Assembly: GCA_035517695.1 (NCBI GenBank)
Contig: DATIYI010000041.1
Location: forward strand, 86,557 to 150,556
DNA from: DATFVJ01 sp035517695
GTDB lineage: Bacteria > Actinomycetota > Actinomycetes > Streptosporangiales > Streptosporangiaceae
Reading direction: 5' to 3'
DNA length: 64,000 nucleotides
In this document: positions 49,535 through 58,052 of the stretch, piece by piece
How the letters are laid out: every line of letters starts with the position of its first letter
Position numbering within the stretch: position 1 is the first letter of the stretch
Notes under the pieces: generated by a model
Seen by the model: the letters and a program-made list of their open reading frames with translations, nothing else
The model's database searches: none
What the model was told of the DNA's origin: nothing
Translations under genes and position numbers: made by a program

Positions 49535-50135
49535 ATGGTGGCAGCCAGGCGTGGTGGCGCGGCATCCTCAGCCTTCGCGGCGGATGGCTCTACCCGCAGC
49601 AACTTGGCTGCCCAGCGCGGAAGCCACCAGTTCCACCGTCCGAACAGCGACACGAGCGCAGGGACCAGCAGCGACCTGACCACGGTCGCGTCGAGAGGAT
49701 CCCCGCGCCGGCCCCGGTCGCGAAGATCTTCAAGAACGTGAAAGGGACGCTCGCGAGCGCGGCCATCGCCAGGAAGAGGATCACCACGGCCGAGGTGACG
49801 AGGCGTCCGGTCCGTCCGATGCCCGTGATGACCGCGTCATGCCCGTGCGCGACCTCCTCGCGCCAGCGGGTGATGAGCAGCAGCGAGTAGTCGATTGCCA
49901 CACCCAGCCCGCTGAGACCTACCAGGAACTGCGCGATGAAGCTGATGTCGGTGACATAGGTCAGGCAGGCCAAGGATCGCCAGGAACGCCGTAGTTACCG
50001 ATATTGCGGCGATGAGTGGCGGGAGCAGCGCGAGGAACGAGGCGAAGACGAAGATCAGGACCGCTAGTGCGCCGACCGCCCCGATCAGGATCTCGTCAAG
50101 GACGCCGGCACCGCCGCCCGGTCCGCTGCGAGTGC
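49535..50135 (-). pseudogene. Decayed MMPL-family transporter, C-terminal part
   Basis: Three pieces in different frames follow each other in the order of an MMPL/RND transporter. The first is LIGAVGALAVLIFVFASFLALLPPLIAAISV (50120-49990). The second is DISFIAQFLVGLSGLGVAIDYSLLLITRWREE to LKIFATGAGAG (about 49960-49700). The third is LDATVVRSLLVPALVSLFGRWNWWLPRW (about 49690-49600). At least two frameshifts separate them and the N-terminal half is absent. The remnant abuts a truncated ArsR gene in the opposite direction. Confidence 0.82.
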
Positions 50136-50145
50136 CGCCGCAGCG

Positions 50146-50410
50146 GCCGCTTAATGAGCCGGCCATCTCCCGGCACCTCAAGGTGCTTGAGAACGCGGGT
50201 CTCATCTCGCGCACCCGGCGTGCGACCGCACGCCTCAGCCACCTGGAGGCCGAGCCACTCCGTGAGGTGACCACCTGGCTGGCCCGCTACCAGCAGTTCT
50301 GGGACGAGAGCCACGAGCGGCTCGACGAGCTGCTCCTGGCGCTGCAAGGCGACAGGAAGGACGACGACCGCGCTGAGGCGGTCACTCAGAAGGGAAGCGA
50401 CGATGGGTAA
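50146..50410 (+). pseudogene. Truncated ArsR-family regulator (N-terminus lost)
   Basis: The frame carries the second half of an ArsR regulator: NEPAISRHLKVLENAGLISRTRRA, LEAEPLREVTTWLARYQQFWDESHERLDELLLALQ. The usual first 40-45 residues (the DPTRRAILxxL helix) are replaced by sequence antisense to the MMPL remnant, so no proper start exists. ArsR-SRPBCC gene pairs are common, and the SRPBCC gene follows with an 8-bp overlap. Confidence 0.8.
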
Positions 50411-50879
50411 GACGCAGATCATTGCAGAGCCCGGCATGCCGCAGATCGTCATCACCAGGGAGTTTGACGCGCCGCGCGACCTGGTATTCCGCGCGTACAC
50501 CGACCCGGAGCTGCTGGTGCAGTGGCTGGGACCACGCGACCTGACCATGACGATCGACCAGTACGACGTTCGCGACGGCGGCAAATGGCGTTACGTCGCC
50601 AAGGACGCCAACGGCAACGAGTATGGCTTCCACGGGCGCTTCCACGGCACGCCGTCGCCGGCGGGCACCGTGCAGACCTTCGAGTTTGAGGGCGTGCCGG
50701 GCCACGTCGCCCTGGACACGACCACGCTGCAGGAGCGTGATGGCAGGACGCTGGTGCGCACGGTCTCGAGCTTCCAGTCCGTCGAGGACCGCGACGGAAT
50801 GGTCGCCGCCGGGATGGAGCGAGGTGTCCGTGATTCCGGCGAGCGCCTGACGGAGCTACTCGCCACCTTGCGGCAGTGA
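50403..50879 (+). CDS. SRPBCC/AHSA1-like domain protein
   Basis: The 158-residue protein has the START/AHSA1 pattern ITREFDAPRDLVFRAYTDPELLVQWLGPRDLTM, YDVRDGGKWRYV, FHGRFH and the C-terminal helix GMERGVRDSGERLTELLATL. Proteins of this sort form a hydrophobic cavity. They occur next to ArsR regulators in many bacteria, the ligand generally unknown. The ATG at 50403 follows AAGGGAAG. The gene itself looks intact although its regulator is truncated. Confidence 0.88.
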   Translation: MGKTQIIAEPGMPQIVITREFDAPRDLVFRAYTDPELLVQWLGPRDLTMTIDQYDVRDGGKWRYVAKDANGNEYGFHGRFHGTPSPAGTVQTFEFEGVPGHVALDTTTLQERDGRTLVRTVSSFQSVEDRDGMVAAGMERGVRDSGERLTELLATLRQ

Positions 50880-51218
50880 TGCTCGAAGGCAAGAACGCCG
50901 TGATCTACGGAGCCACCGCCGGTCATCACTGCGGGTGAGAACGATCTTCCTGACCTCGGGAGCGGCGGCGCGCCACATCAGACAGCGATCCGGGTTGATC
51001 ATCCGCCTCGTCACGCTGCAGACGGGCGGGATACCCGAGACCCTTCGCGCGGGTTCGACGGGCGCCAGGCGATCGACGACATTGTCGGGCGGACGATGCT
51101 CGGGCGCGCGGCGACCCTGCAGGACGTCGGCAACGTGGCCGCCTTCGCCGCGTCCGACGTGCCGCGAACCATCACCGCGTCAGCGATCAACATCACCCGC
51201 GGATCGGTCATCGGGTAG
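50879..51218 (+). pseudogene. Short-chain dehydrogenase remnant with central deletion
   Basis: The first codons, overlapping the SRPBCC stop as TGATG, read MLEGKNAVIYGATA, a normal SDR start. The sequence then jumps to the C-terminal part: VTLQTGGIPETLRA, and after a frame change DIVGRTMLGRAATLQDVGNVAAFAASD, ending TASAINITRGSVIG. The cofactor glycine loop beyond its start and the YxxxK catalytic site are missing. Confidence 0.8.
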
Positions 51219-51658
51219 TCGCTCGCCAGCGAGGCCATCAGGAAGCTTGGTGTGCCGTGCGCGGATTCATCACACCGAAGCGCCGCCCGGATCGGAGGAT
51301 CCGGGCGGCTGAGATGTCGGCAGGACCAGACGCTGTCGGTTCGAACGTCACCACGGATATGCAGGTACTACGAACCGGCGTACGGTGATTGCAGAACGTC
51401 CACTCGACCCTGACCCGGCCCAAGCATGGTGCAGGTACCGCGTCGCCACGGACCCCGGTGGCACGGTCAAGCCCCGTTTGGGCACCGGACCAAGGAGCTT
51501 CCGCGATGGACCGATCATTAAGCTCGTCTTCCGCCGTAGCCACCGCCGCGCCACCAGCACGGGACGCGCCCCGAATGCGGCCGACTCGGAGTTCCCCGCC
51601 CAGCAGCAGGGCCTGTGCGGGCAACGGCCCAGCCTTCTCAGCGGAAGTGGCCCAGAGC
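51219..51658. other. Intergenic stretch with no recognisable gene
   Basis: Open frames exist on both strands but none shows family motifs or a good start. The composition is typical of decayed DNA between remnants. Confidence 0.45.
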
Positions 51659-51868
51659 GTGACCGAAGATCACGACCGGATTAGACAAGACGAGAACCAC
51701 GTCGTGGTCAACCGGCTGTTCGCGGCCGGGCTGGATCTACAGGCCGCGTTGGGGCTGTTGGGCGATCAGCGCGTGGCCGACCATGTCGGCGATGCCATTT
51801 GTAGCCTGGACCGGGCCATCAGGGAGCTGCGGAACACCATTTTCCATCGTGGCGGATGTGACTCGTGA
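51659..51868 (+). pseudogene. Histidine-kinase dimerisation domain remnant (DevS/NarX-like)
   Basis: The 69-residue frame VTEDHDRIRQDENHVVVNRLFAAGLDLQAALGLL (in pieces) through IRELRNTIF matches the HisKA_3 helix pair of DevS/DosT-type kinases, where the first helix normally reads RIARDLHDTVIQRLFATGL. The phospho-accepting histidine region DLHDTVIQ has become DENHVVVN, so the histidine is lost. No ATPase domain follows. Upstream sensor domains are not recognisable. Confidence 0.65.
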
Positions 51869-52453
51869 TCACACACGCACTGGCAAGCAGGCGCTACGGT
51901 CGCCGCCGATGAAAGCTAGGAGCGCGACTCATGATGGACCGCGCTGCTCGCATCGAGGAGTTGGCGGCGGACGGTCACCTGGACAAGAGCGGCCAGACCG
52001 AGCTGCGGCTTCGCGGCCCGGTTTGGTTATGGCTTCGCGGCGCTGGGGCTGATCCGGACCCGCGTGACGAAAGGCCAGCGATGACCGGATCTCACGACGC
52101 GAGGCGAACCGGAGTATGCCTACGCGCAGCCAACTAACCAGGACTGGGCGTGAGGCCTGACGGTGCCGGCTTACTGCCCATGCTCTTCGCGGGCAAGTGC
52201 GCGGCCAGCTTGCCTTCCGCCGAGGTCGTAGCCACAGGAAGTGGGGAAGTCTCGACCGTATGAACCAACCCTTCCTGGTCCACACAAATATGAACAACCC
52301 CGTTTCACCCCCGTGGCAAGGGTAGTCAGCAGCGCCAGGTACGCTTCTGCGCAGTTACGGGACGCGTGCTCGTGCGCACGCATCGCGCCTGGGCTCCGGC
52401 GGCGCAGCCAGGCCTGGTAGTGGTCACCAAGCGATGGACTAGCGGAGATTTTG
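51869..52453. other. Intergenic stretch, no confident gene
   Basis: A 68-codon frame at 51931-52137 (start after CTAGGAGCG) and a minus-strand frame ending at 52171 (containing AEAYLALLTTLATGV) are open but unrecognised. I do not call either as a gene. Confidence 0.4.
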
Positions 52454-52879
52454 ATGAGTTTGCCAGCCGGGCAGCAGCGGATGCTTGACGGAATCGCAAC
52501 CGGGTTGCAGGCACACGATTCGAGGTTCGCCACCCTGTTTGCCATCTTCACCCGGCTAACCAGGCACGAAGAGATCCCCGGGATCGAGCAGCTGACCCCG
52601 CGTCGGCTCAGGACAGCGGCGCACAACGAGCGGCGTCCACACTCGGTGGGCGGCCGGCGCGCCGTCGGCATTCGCGGACGTGTGCGGTGGATCGCATTCG
52701 TGCCAGTCGCGTTCATCGCCGTCTTCAGTATGGTCGTCATCGGTTTGGCTGTTTCTGCCAAGCCAAGCCACTGTGGTTCCGGGGTGGCTGCCCACAAATC
52801 CGGATCCCAAGGCCCCGGTTCGTCGCTGAGCCGCACCTTCGGCTGCCAGGTCAGGCAGCCGAACTCGGGCGGTGGCTAG
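52454..52879 (+). CDS. Small DUF3040-like single-helix membrane protein
   Basis: The 141-residue protein begins MSLPAGQQRMLDGIATGLQA, close to the start of DUF3040-type actinobacterial proteins (a short helix with an L-x-x-I pattern). It continues DSRFATLFAIFTRLTRHEEIPG and has one membrane helix (WIAFVPVAFIAVFSMVVIGLAV) followed by a Ser/Gly-rich tail. ATG 52454 follows GGAG. Function is unknown; proteins of this kind sit in the membrane. Confidence 0.65.
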   Translation: MSLPAGQQRMLDGIATGLQAHDSRFATLFAIFTRLTRHEEIPGIEQLTPRRLRTAAHNERRPHSVGGRRAVGIRGRVRWIAFVPVAFIAVFSMVVIGLAVSAKPSHCGSGVAAHKSGSQGPGSSLSRTFGCQVRQPNSGGG

Positions 52880-53238
52880 GCGGCCGCGCGGATGGTTCCG
52901 CGGCGGGCCCCGGCGCTCCCCGCACGTACTCTCGGCAAGGCCACACTCCTGTCACGCCGCAGGGTGTATGAGGACCTTCGTGTTATGCGCAGGTCCGACC
53001 CGCAGATGTTGGTCGTCGTTATACGCACGAGCGCGTCGTTCGGCTGCTCGAGCCTCGGCTGCCCACCAATGCCGATGGGAAACACCAGGTCAGCCACGAG
53101 GCGATCTTGGCGTCCCAGGCGGGATAACGTCGGGCGCGGGTGTTTTCCGTGAACCGCGGGTGGGTACGCCCTGCCGCGACCGGAACCCCCCTTTCACCGA
53201 TCCCCATCGCGTGGACAAGCTGAAGAGGGGGCGGGGCG
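52880..53238. other. Gap containing a dehydrogenase remnant
   Basis: Between the DUF3040-like and phosphoesterase genes only the formaldehyde dehydrogenase fragment at 52980-53097 is recognisable. The promoter of the phosphoesterase gene must lie in the last 130 bp. Confidence 0.45.
52980..53097 (-). pseudogene. Fragment of a glutathione-independent formaldehyde dehydrogenase-like gene
   Basis: The minus strand encodes PRLEQPNDALVRITTTNICGSDLR, the zinc-binding N-terminal region of formaldehyde/alcohol dehydrogenases (normally PRIEQPTDAIVRITxTxICGSDLH). Sequence before and after is unrelated, so only about 40 codons survive. Confidence 0.7.
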
Positions 53239-54735
53239 ATGCAGCTGATCGATCATTGGGTTGTCCTCATGTTCGAGAACCGGTCGTTCGACAATGTGCT
53301 TGGACATCTCCCGCACATCGACCCTGACGACGGGATCCGAGGGCGTGACGTCAGGCTGGCGTATCCCGGCGGCACTGTGAAGGTCCGGCCCGCGACGGAC
53401 TTCCGGGCGCCCCTGCCCGATCCAGGTGAGGCTTTCGGCAATGTCAACGTGCAGTGCTACGGGCAGTATGTCCCGGCGTCAAACGCGGGGAAGGCCGCGT
53501 ACCCGATCTTTCCCGACTTCTTCGACCCGCCGTACAACGCTCCACCGGCGGGGACAGTCCCTGCGATGGACGGCTTCGCGCTCGACTACTACTGGAACTT
53601 CGCCTGGTTGAAGGAGCGGTTCCCCACCGACGCGGAGATGCAGAACATCGGCGCCGTGCTCACCCCGGAGATCGTCCCGGTGATCAATACTCTCGCCCAG
53701 GAGTATGCGGTCTTCACCCACTGGCACTGCGAGGTGCCGACGTGTACGACTCCCAACCGGAACTTCTTTTTCTGCGGTACCAATAAGGGCCGGGTAGACA
53801 ACGAGTTTGTCGCCAACTACGGCTGGGACTTCGAGCAGCCCAGCATCTTCTCCCTTCTCGAGGACAAGGGCGTCGGCTGGGCCGTCTACTTCGATCCGGG
53901 GCAGAAGGTGCCGATGTGCACGCTCAGCCTCGGTGGAGCCAGGCACCGCAAGATGTGGAAGTCGCGTGCACGGACGCATGCGAGGTTCTTCCAGGACTGC
54001 GCGGCGGGAGCGCTGCCCGCGTTCTCGTGGGTCGAGCCGAGAATGCTCTTTGGCAAGGAATTGAATGACTATCACCCGCCGCACGATGTCCGCTTGGCCG
54101 AGCACTTCCTCGCCGAGGTGTACAACGCGGTGCGGAAGTCTCCTCAGTGGGAGAAGACGGCGCTGATCGTGACATTTGACGAGCACGGCGGGACCTACGA
54201 CCACGTGCCGCCGCCGGCCGCTCCGGTCCCGGATGATTTCACCGGGGAGCAGGATTTCGCTTTCGACCGGTTCGGTGTCCGGATCCCGACGGTCGTGATC
54301 TCCCCCTATACGCGACGGGAGACCGTTATCAGGGATCTTTTTCACAGCACGTCGGTGCTGCGCACCGTCCGAGAGCGATTCGACCTTGGTCCCGCGCTCA
54401 CCAAGCGCGACGAGACCGCGCCGCTCCTCACCCCGGCGTTCAACCTCGCCGAGCCGAGGAGGGACGCGCCGGAGCAGGTCGCACCACCTTGCCTGGACAA
54501 TGTCGACCTGAGCCGGGGGACGGCGCCCGGCGACGAGCCGGACGCCAAGTTGTTCCTGGCCAAGCACGAAGAGCACGCGCTGGAGCCGATCTCACAGCTT
54601 GGACATGTCGTCCTTCGCAACGTGGCGACGATGTCGGGAAAGGATGTCGGCGACATCCCACGCGGGCTGGAGGCGATCAAATCGTGGCTCGGTGAGCGTG
54701 TTGCCACTCTGCACGACTATCACCCCGAGAAGTGA
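53239..54735 (+). CDS. Phosphoesterase-family protein (phospholipase C / acid phosphatase type)
   Basis: The 498-residue enzyme starts directly with IDHWVVLMFENRSFDNVLGHL, the metal-binding N-terminus of the phosphoesterase family that includes PlcA-D and AcpA. It continues with HWHCEVPTCTTPNRNFFFCGT, SWVEPRML followed by DYHPPHD, and TFDEHGGTYDHVPPP, which together supply the nucleophile and metal ligands. Unlike mycobacterial phospholipases C it has no Tat signal, so it is probably cytoplasmic. ATG 53239 follows an AGGGGGCGGGG purine run. Confidence 0.88.
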   Translation: MQLIDHWVVLMFENRSFDNVLGHLPHIDPDDGIRGRDVRLAYPGGTVKVRPATDFRAPLPDPGEAFGNVNVQCYGQYVPASNAGKAAYPIFPDFFDPPYNAPPAGTVPAMDGFALDYYWNFAWLKERFPTDAEMQNIGAVLTPEIVPVINTLAQEYAVFTHWHCEVPTCTTPNRNFFFCGTNKGRVDNEFVANYGWDFEQPSIFSLLEDKGVGWAVYFDPGQKVPMCTLSLGGARHRKMWKSRARTHARFFQDCAAGALPAFSWVEPRMLFGKELNDYHPPHDVRLAEHFLAEVYNAVRKSPQWEKTALIVTFDEHGGTYDHVPPPAAPVPDDFTGEQDFAFDRFGVRIPTVVISPYTRRETVIRDLFHSTSVLRTVRERFDLGPALTKRDETAPLLTPAFNLAEPRRDAPEQVAPPCLDNVDLSRGTAPGDEPDAKLFLAKHEEHALEPISQLGHVVLRNVATMSGKDVGDIPRGLEAIKSWLGERVATLHDYHPEK

Positions 54736-54797
54736 GTTCGACCCCGCGGGACGCTAGGCGCGCGACGCCCCGATGCGCCGCGTGACGCCGTATCCGC

Positions 54798-54825
54798 GTA
54801 CCCGATACCGCGTACCCGATACCGC
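54798..54825. repeat. 14-bp x2 tandem repeat upstream of the XRE remnant
   Basis: GTACCCGATACCGC occurs twice in direct succession, at the border where the recognisable regulator fragment begins. Confidence 0.8.
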
Positions 54826-54840
54826 GGGCGCGTCGCGGCA

Positions 54841-54995
54841 GTGCTGGCGGCCTACCGGCCGCTCGCGGGGGTGGCCGAGATCCGGTTGCACGACACGCCG
54901 CTCTACAATTCGATGTACCGCTTCGACGACGACATTCTGGTGAACACGCACGTGTACGGTCTGCTGGCTGCGTACAGCGGAAGAAGGCCCACCGG
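54841..54995 (+). pseudogene. C-terminal fragment of an XRE-type regulator
   Basis: The frame reads VLAAYRPLAGVAEIRLHDTPLYNSMYRFDDDILVNTHVYGLLAAYS in short pieces. It resembles the C-terminal effector-like domain of Streptomyces-type helix-turn-helix regulators (IRLHxTxLYNSxxRxDDxxLVNTHxYG). The helix-turn-helix part is absent. It leads straight into the Nudix remnant, so the two may once have been neighbours or one operon. Confidence 0.6.
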
Positions 54996-55379
54996 GTGGA
55001 CTACTGGCGCGACGCGGCCGCGCCGAAGCCGACCAGCCGCAAACCTTCCGCCAGCGTGATCGTCCGTAACAGCCGTGGTGACCTGCTGCTCCTGCGCAGG
55101 CCAGACTCGGGGCGATGGGCCATCCCCACCGGCGGGTTGAAGAAGAACGAGACCCTCATGACCCGGGCACGTGATCGCCTACGCGGACGGTGAGGTACGC
55201 CAGCCGGTCAACGCCTGCTTCACCGCCCGCCAGATCGGCGGCAGCTAACCACGACCCGTGAGGCGCTGGAACTCGCCTGGGTGCCACAGGACAAGCTGGA
55301 TGAGTACGACATTCATCCATCGATCCGCCGCCGCATCGTGCACGGACTTGACGATCACCGCGTACCGCACGTCGACTGA
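54996..55379 (+). pseudogene. Nudix hydrolase remnant lacking the Nudix box
   Basis: GTG 54996 starts a good Nudix N-terminus (KPSASVIVRNSRGDLLLLRRPDSGRWAIPTGGLKKNET). The following helix with the REx2EE catalytic box is missing. The sequence resumes with HVIAYADGEVRQPVNACFTARQIGGS and a stop, and in another frame with ALELAWVPQDKLDEYDIHPSIRRRIVHGLDDH. Deletions and frame changes make the product inactive. Confidence 0.82.
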
Positions 55380-55561
55380 ACACACCGCGGTCGCGGCTGC
55401 GTTGGCTCGCGCAGCCGCTCGCCTGACCGCCTCGGCCGCAGGCTCGCGCGGCGCCTGTGCCCGTCGGCGTCGCTGTCCAGGGGAGGATACTCGACATGTG
55501 AACTTGGCCTATGCAACCGGCGAGCTGGCTGGGCGCCGGCCGCCGCCGGACTGGAGAATAC

Positions 55562-57046
55562 GTGCGGGCGCCTGATGCGGTGGTCGTGGGTTCTGGCCCG
55601 AACGGGCTGGCTGCTGCGCTTACTCTGGCGCGCGCAGGCCTGGCGGTGGATGTGGTGGAGGGGGCGGCCACGCCGGGCGGCGGCTGCAGGACGGCGGAGC
55701 TGACGCTGCCAGGTTTCCGGCACGATGTGTGCTCGGCGGTGCATCCGCTCGCGGCGATGTCCCCGTTCCTCCTGCGCACCTCGCTGGCGGCCGGTGGGGT
55801 CACCTTGCGCCCGCCCGCTGTCGCGTTCGCCCACCCGCTGGATGGCGGGCGTGCGGCCGCGGTCGCGGGTTCGGTGGACCAGACCGCGGGTGGCCTTGGC
55901 GCGGACGCCGCGACCTACCGCCGGCTGCTGTCGCCGCTGGTGCGTGACGCTGGCTTGATCGTGCCAGCGGTCCTCGCGCCGCTGCGTTCCGTGCCCGCTC
56001 ATCCGGTCGCGCTGGCGCGGTTCGGTGCCGCCGGGTTGCTGCCCGTCACCTGGCTGGCCAGGGGTTTCCGCACCGAGGAGGCCAGGGCGCTGTTGGCCGG
56101 CGTGGCCGCTCATGCGGAGCTGCCGCTAAGCGCGCCGCTCACGGGCGCGTACGGGCTTGTGCTCACGATGGCGGCGCACGCGGTGGGGTGGCCGGTGGTG
56201 GAGGGTGGCAGCGCCCGGCTCACGGACGCGCTTGTCGACGAGCTGGCGAGCCTGGATGGGCGGGTGGTGACGGGCCGCTGGGTCCGGACGCTTGCCGACC
56301 TCGGGCCTGCCCGCGCTGTGCTGCTCGATGTGTCCCCTCGGCAGTTCATCGGCATGGCGGCGGGTCGCCTGCCGGGCAGGTACCGCAGGGCGCTCGAGCG
56401 GTTCAGGTACGGGCCGGGGGTGTGCAAAGTCGACTGGGCGCTTTCGGGTCCGGTGCCGTGGCAGGCAGCTGCGTGCCGGCAGGCGGCGACCGTGCATCTG
56501 GGCGGTAACTTGGCCGAGGTCGCCCGCAGCGAGGCCGAGGTGGCGGCGGGCCGGCACCCGGGGCATCCGTACTGCATCCTCACCCAGCCCTGCGTGGTGG
56601 ATCCGACCCGCGCGCCTGCTGGGCAGCACACGCTATGGGCTTACTGCCATGTGCCGCCGGGCTCCGCCGTGGACATGACCGACCGCATTGAAGCCCAGAT
56701 CGAGCGGTTCGCGCCCGGCTTCCACGATCTGGTACTCGCCCGCGTCACGACGACCGCGGCGGATGAGGAGCGGCACAACCCGAACTACGTCGGCGGGGAC
56801 ATCAATGGCGGGCTCGCGATCCTGCGGCAGACGATCTTCCGTCCCGCGGTCAGGTGGAACCCGTACCGGACCCCGCTGCGCGGCGTCTACCTGTGCTCAG
56901 CCTCCACCCCGCCCGGCGGCGGCGTGCATGGCATGTGCGGCTACGGGGCGGCCCGCGCCGTCCTCGCCGACCTCGGTGTGACCGCGTCACGCGCGGCGGG
57001 TCCCGCTACATTGACGAATCTTGGAGGTGCCCAGCAATGCCTATGA
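55562..57046 (+). CDS. NAD(P)/FAD-dependent oxidoreductase, phytoene-desaturase (CrtI) family
   Basis: The 494-residue protein begins with the FAD-binding Rossmann motif DAVVVGSGPNGLAAALTLARAGLAVDVVEG and the following GGGCRTAEL loop. It ends with the family's C-terminal FAD segment (GVYLCSASTPPGGGVHGMCGYGAARAVL). It belongs to the CrtI/phytoene dehydrogenase-like group, which includes carotenoid desaturases and many uncharacterised actinobacterial oxidoreductases. No other carotenoid genes are nearby. GTG 55562 follows GGAGAA. The 3' end overlaps the next gene by 10 bp. Confidence 0.88.
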   Translation: MRAPDAVVVGSGPNGLAAALTLARAGLAVDVVEGAATPGGGCRTAELTLPGFRHDVCSAVHPLAAMSPFLLRTSLAAGGVTLRPPAVAFAHPLDGGRAAAVAGSVDQTAGGLGADAATYRRLLSPLVRDAGLIVPAVLAPLRSVPAHPVALARFGAAGLLPVTWLARGFRTEEARALLAGVAAHAELPLSAPLTGAYGLVLTMAAHAVGWPVVEGGSARLTDALVDELASLDGRVVTGRWVRTLADLGPARAVLLDVSPRQFIGMAAGRLPGRYRRALERFRYGPGVCKVDWALSGPVPWQAAACRQAATVHLGGNLAEVARSEAEVAAGRHPGHPYCILTQPCVVDPTRAPAGQHTLWAYCHVPPGSAVDMTDRIEAQIERFAPGFHDLVLARVTTTAADEERHNPNYVGGDINGGLAILRQTIFRPAVRWNPYRTPLRGVYLCSASTPPGGGVHGMCGYGAARAVLADLGVTASRAAGPATLTNLGGAQQCL

Positions 57047-57912
57047 CCGATAACGCCGCGCGGCGACTGTGGCTGAGCCTGGAGCCGCTGCATGATGTCG
57101 TCTACTTCGGCCCCGGGGTTCGCGACGCCGGTGTCGGCCTCGGGCTGCGCGGATACTGGATGACCTATTTCGCGTTCCGCGCGGCACCACTGGGCGCGGT
57201 GGGACCGGCGGCCGTGGTGGCGGCGTTCGCCGGCTTCGCGCCTGGCATGGTCGCCAGGGCATTGCCCGACGCGTGGTCACGCGCATCGCCGCAAGTGTGC
57301 CTGACGAGGCGGGCGGAGGTGTCGGCGGAAGCGCTCCGCGCGATCAGCGTCGATCCGGACGCCTGCGGCGCGGCGGCCGGGCTGCTGGCACCTGTGGCGG
57401 CGGCAGCCGACGCAACCGGGCGTGCCCTGTTCGCCGCGAACGCGGCGTTGCCCATGCCCGATGATCCTGTCGCGGCGTTCTGGCAGGTGGCGACGACGTT
57501 GCGGGAGCACCGCGGCGACGGCCATGTCGCCGCGCTTGTCGTGGCAGGGATCAGCGGGCTCGAAGCGCATCTGCTCCAGACGGCGGCTGGCCGCTTCCCC
57601 GCTGAGGTGATCCGCCTCGCGCGGGGGTGGACTGAGCAGGACTGGGCCGGCGCGGCCGGGCGGTTGCGCGCGCGGGGTCTGCTGACCGGTGATGCTGAGC
57701 CCCTGCTGACGGCGGCGGGCCGCGCGCTGCTTGCTGGCATCGAGATGCGAACCGACGACGCGGCATGGGCGGGTGGCCTTGCCGCGCTCGGCGAACCCGC
57801 GGTCGACGAGGTGGTAGCCACGCTGCGCACCTCGGTCGACGCGGTCCTAGCCTCGGGCGTGCTGCCCGCGGACAACCCGACCGGCCTTCCTGCTGGCCCC
57901 GGGCCGGCATGA
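57037..57912 (+). CDS. SCO6745-family conserved protein
   Basis: The 291-residue protein matches the actinobacterial SCO6745 family in overall pattern: ARRLWLSLEPLHDVVYFGPGVRDAGVGLGLRGYWMTYFAFRAAPLG, then AAFWQVATTLREHRGDGHVAALVVAGISGLEAHLL, and a C-terminal winged-helix-like part (GWTEQDWAGAAGRLRARGLL). The end resembles a MarR-type domain but the role is not known. ATG 57037 follows GGAGG and overlaps the CrtI-like gene, suggesting they are made together. Confidence 0.85.
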   Translation: MPMTDNAARRLWLSLEPLHDVVYFGPGVRDAGVGLGLRGYWMTYFAFRAAPLGAVGPAAVVAAFAGFAPGMVARALPDAWSRASPQVCLTRRAEVSAEALRAISVDPDACGAAAGLLAPVAAAADATGRALFAANAALPMPDDPVAAFWQVATTLREHRGDGHVAALVVAGISGLEAHLLQTAAGRFPAEVIRLARGWTEQDWAGAAGRLRARGLLTGDAEPLLTAAGRALLAGIEMRTDDAAWAGGLAALGEPAVDEVVATLRTSVDAVLASGVLPADNPTGLPAGPGPA

Positions 57913-58052
57913 ACCCGTCAGGCGCGCGTATTTCCTCCCGGCGGCCCGATGCGGCAGGCCCTCCGGTCGGTCAACAGCGTCACCGTTACCGCCGGTCCGC
58001 GCTGAAACCTAGGCGCCGGCGATCATGACAGCCAGCAGAGACAGGCACCCCG

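Noticed and set aside
51931..52137. A 68-codon frame with ATG and purine-rich upstream sequence
   Set aside because: No family resemblance, no conserved context, and surrounded by decayed genes; not enough to call a gene.
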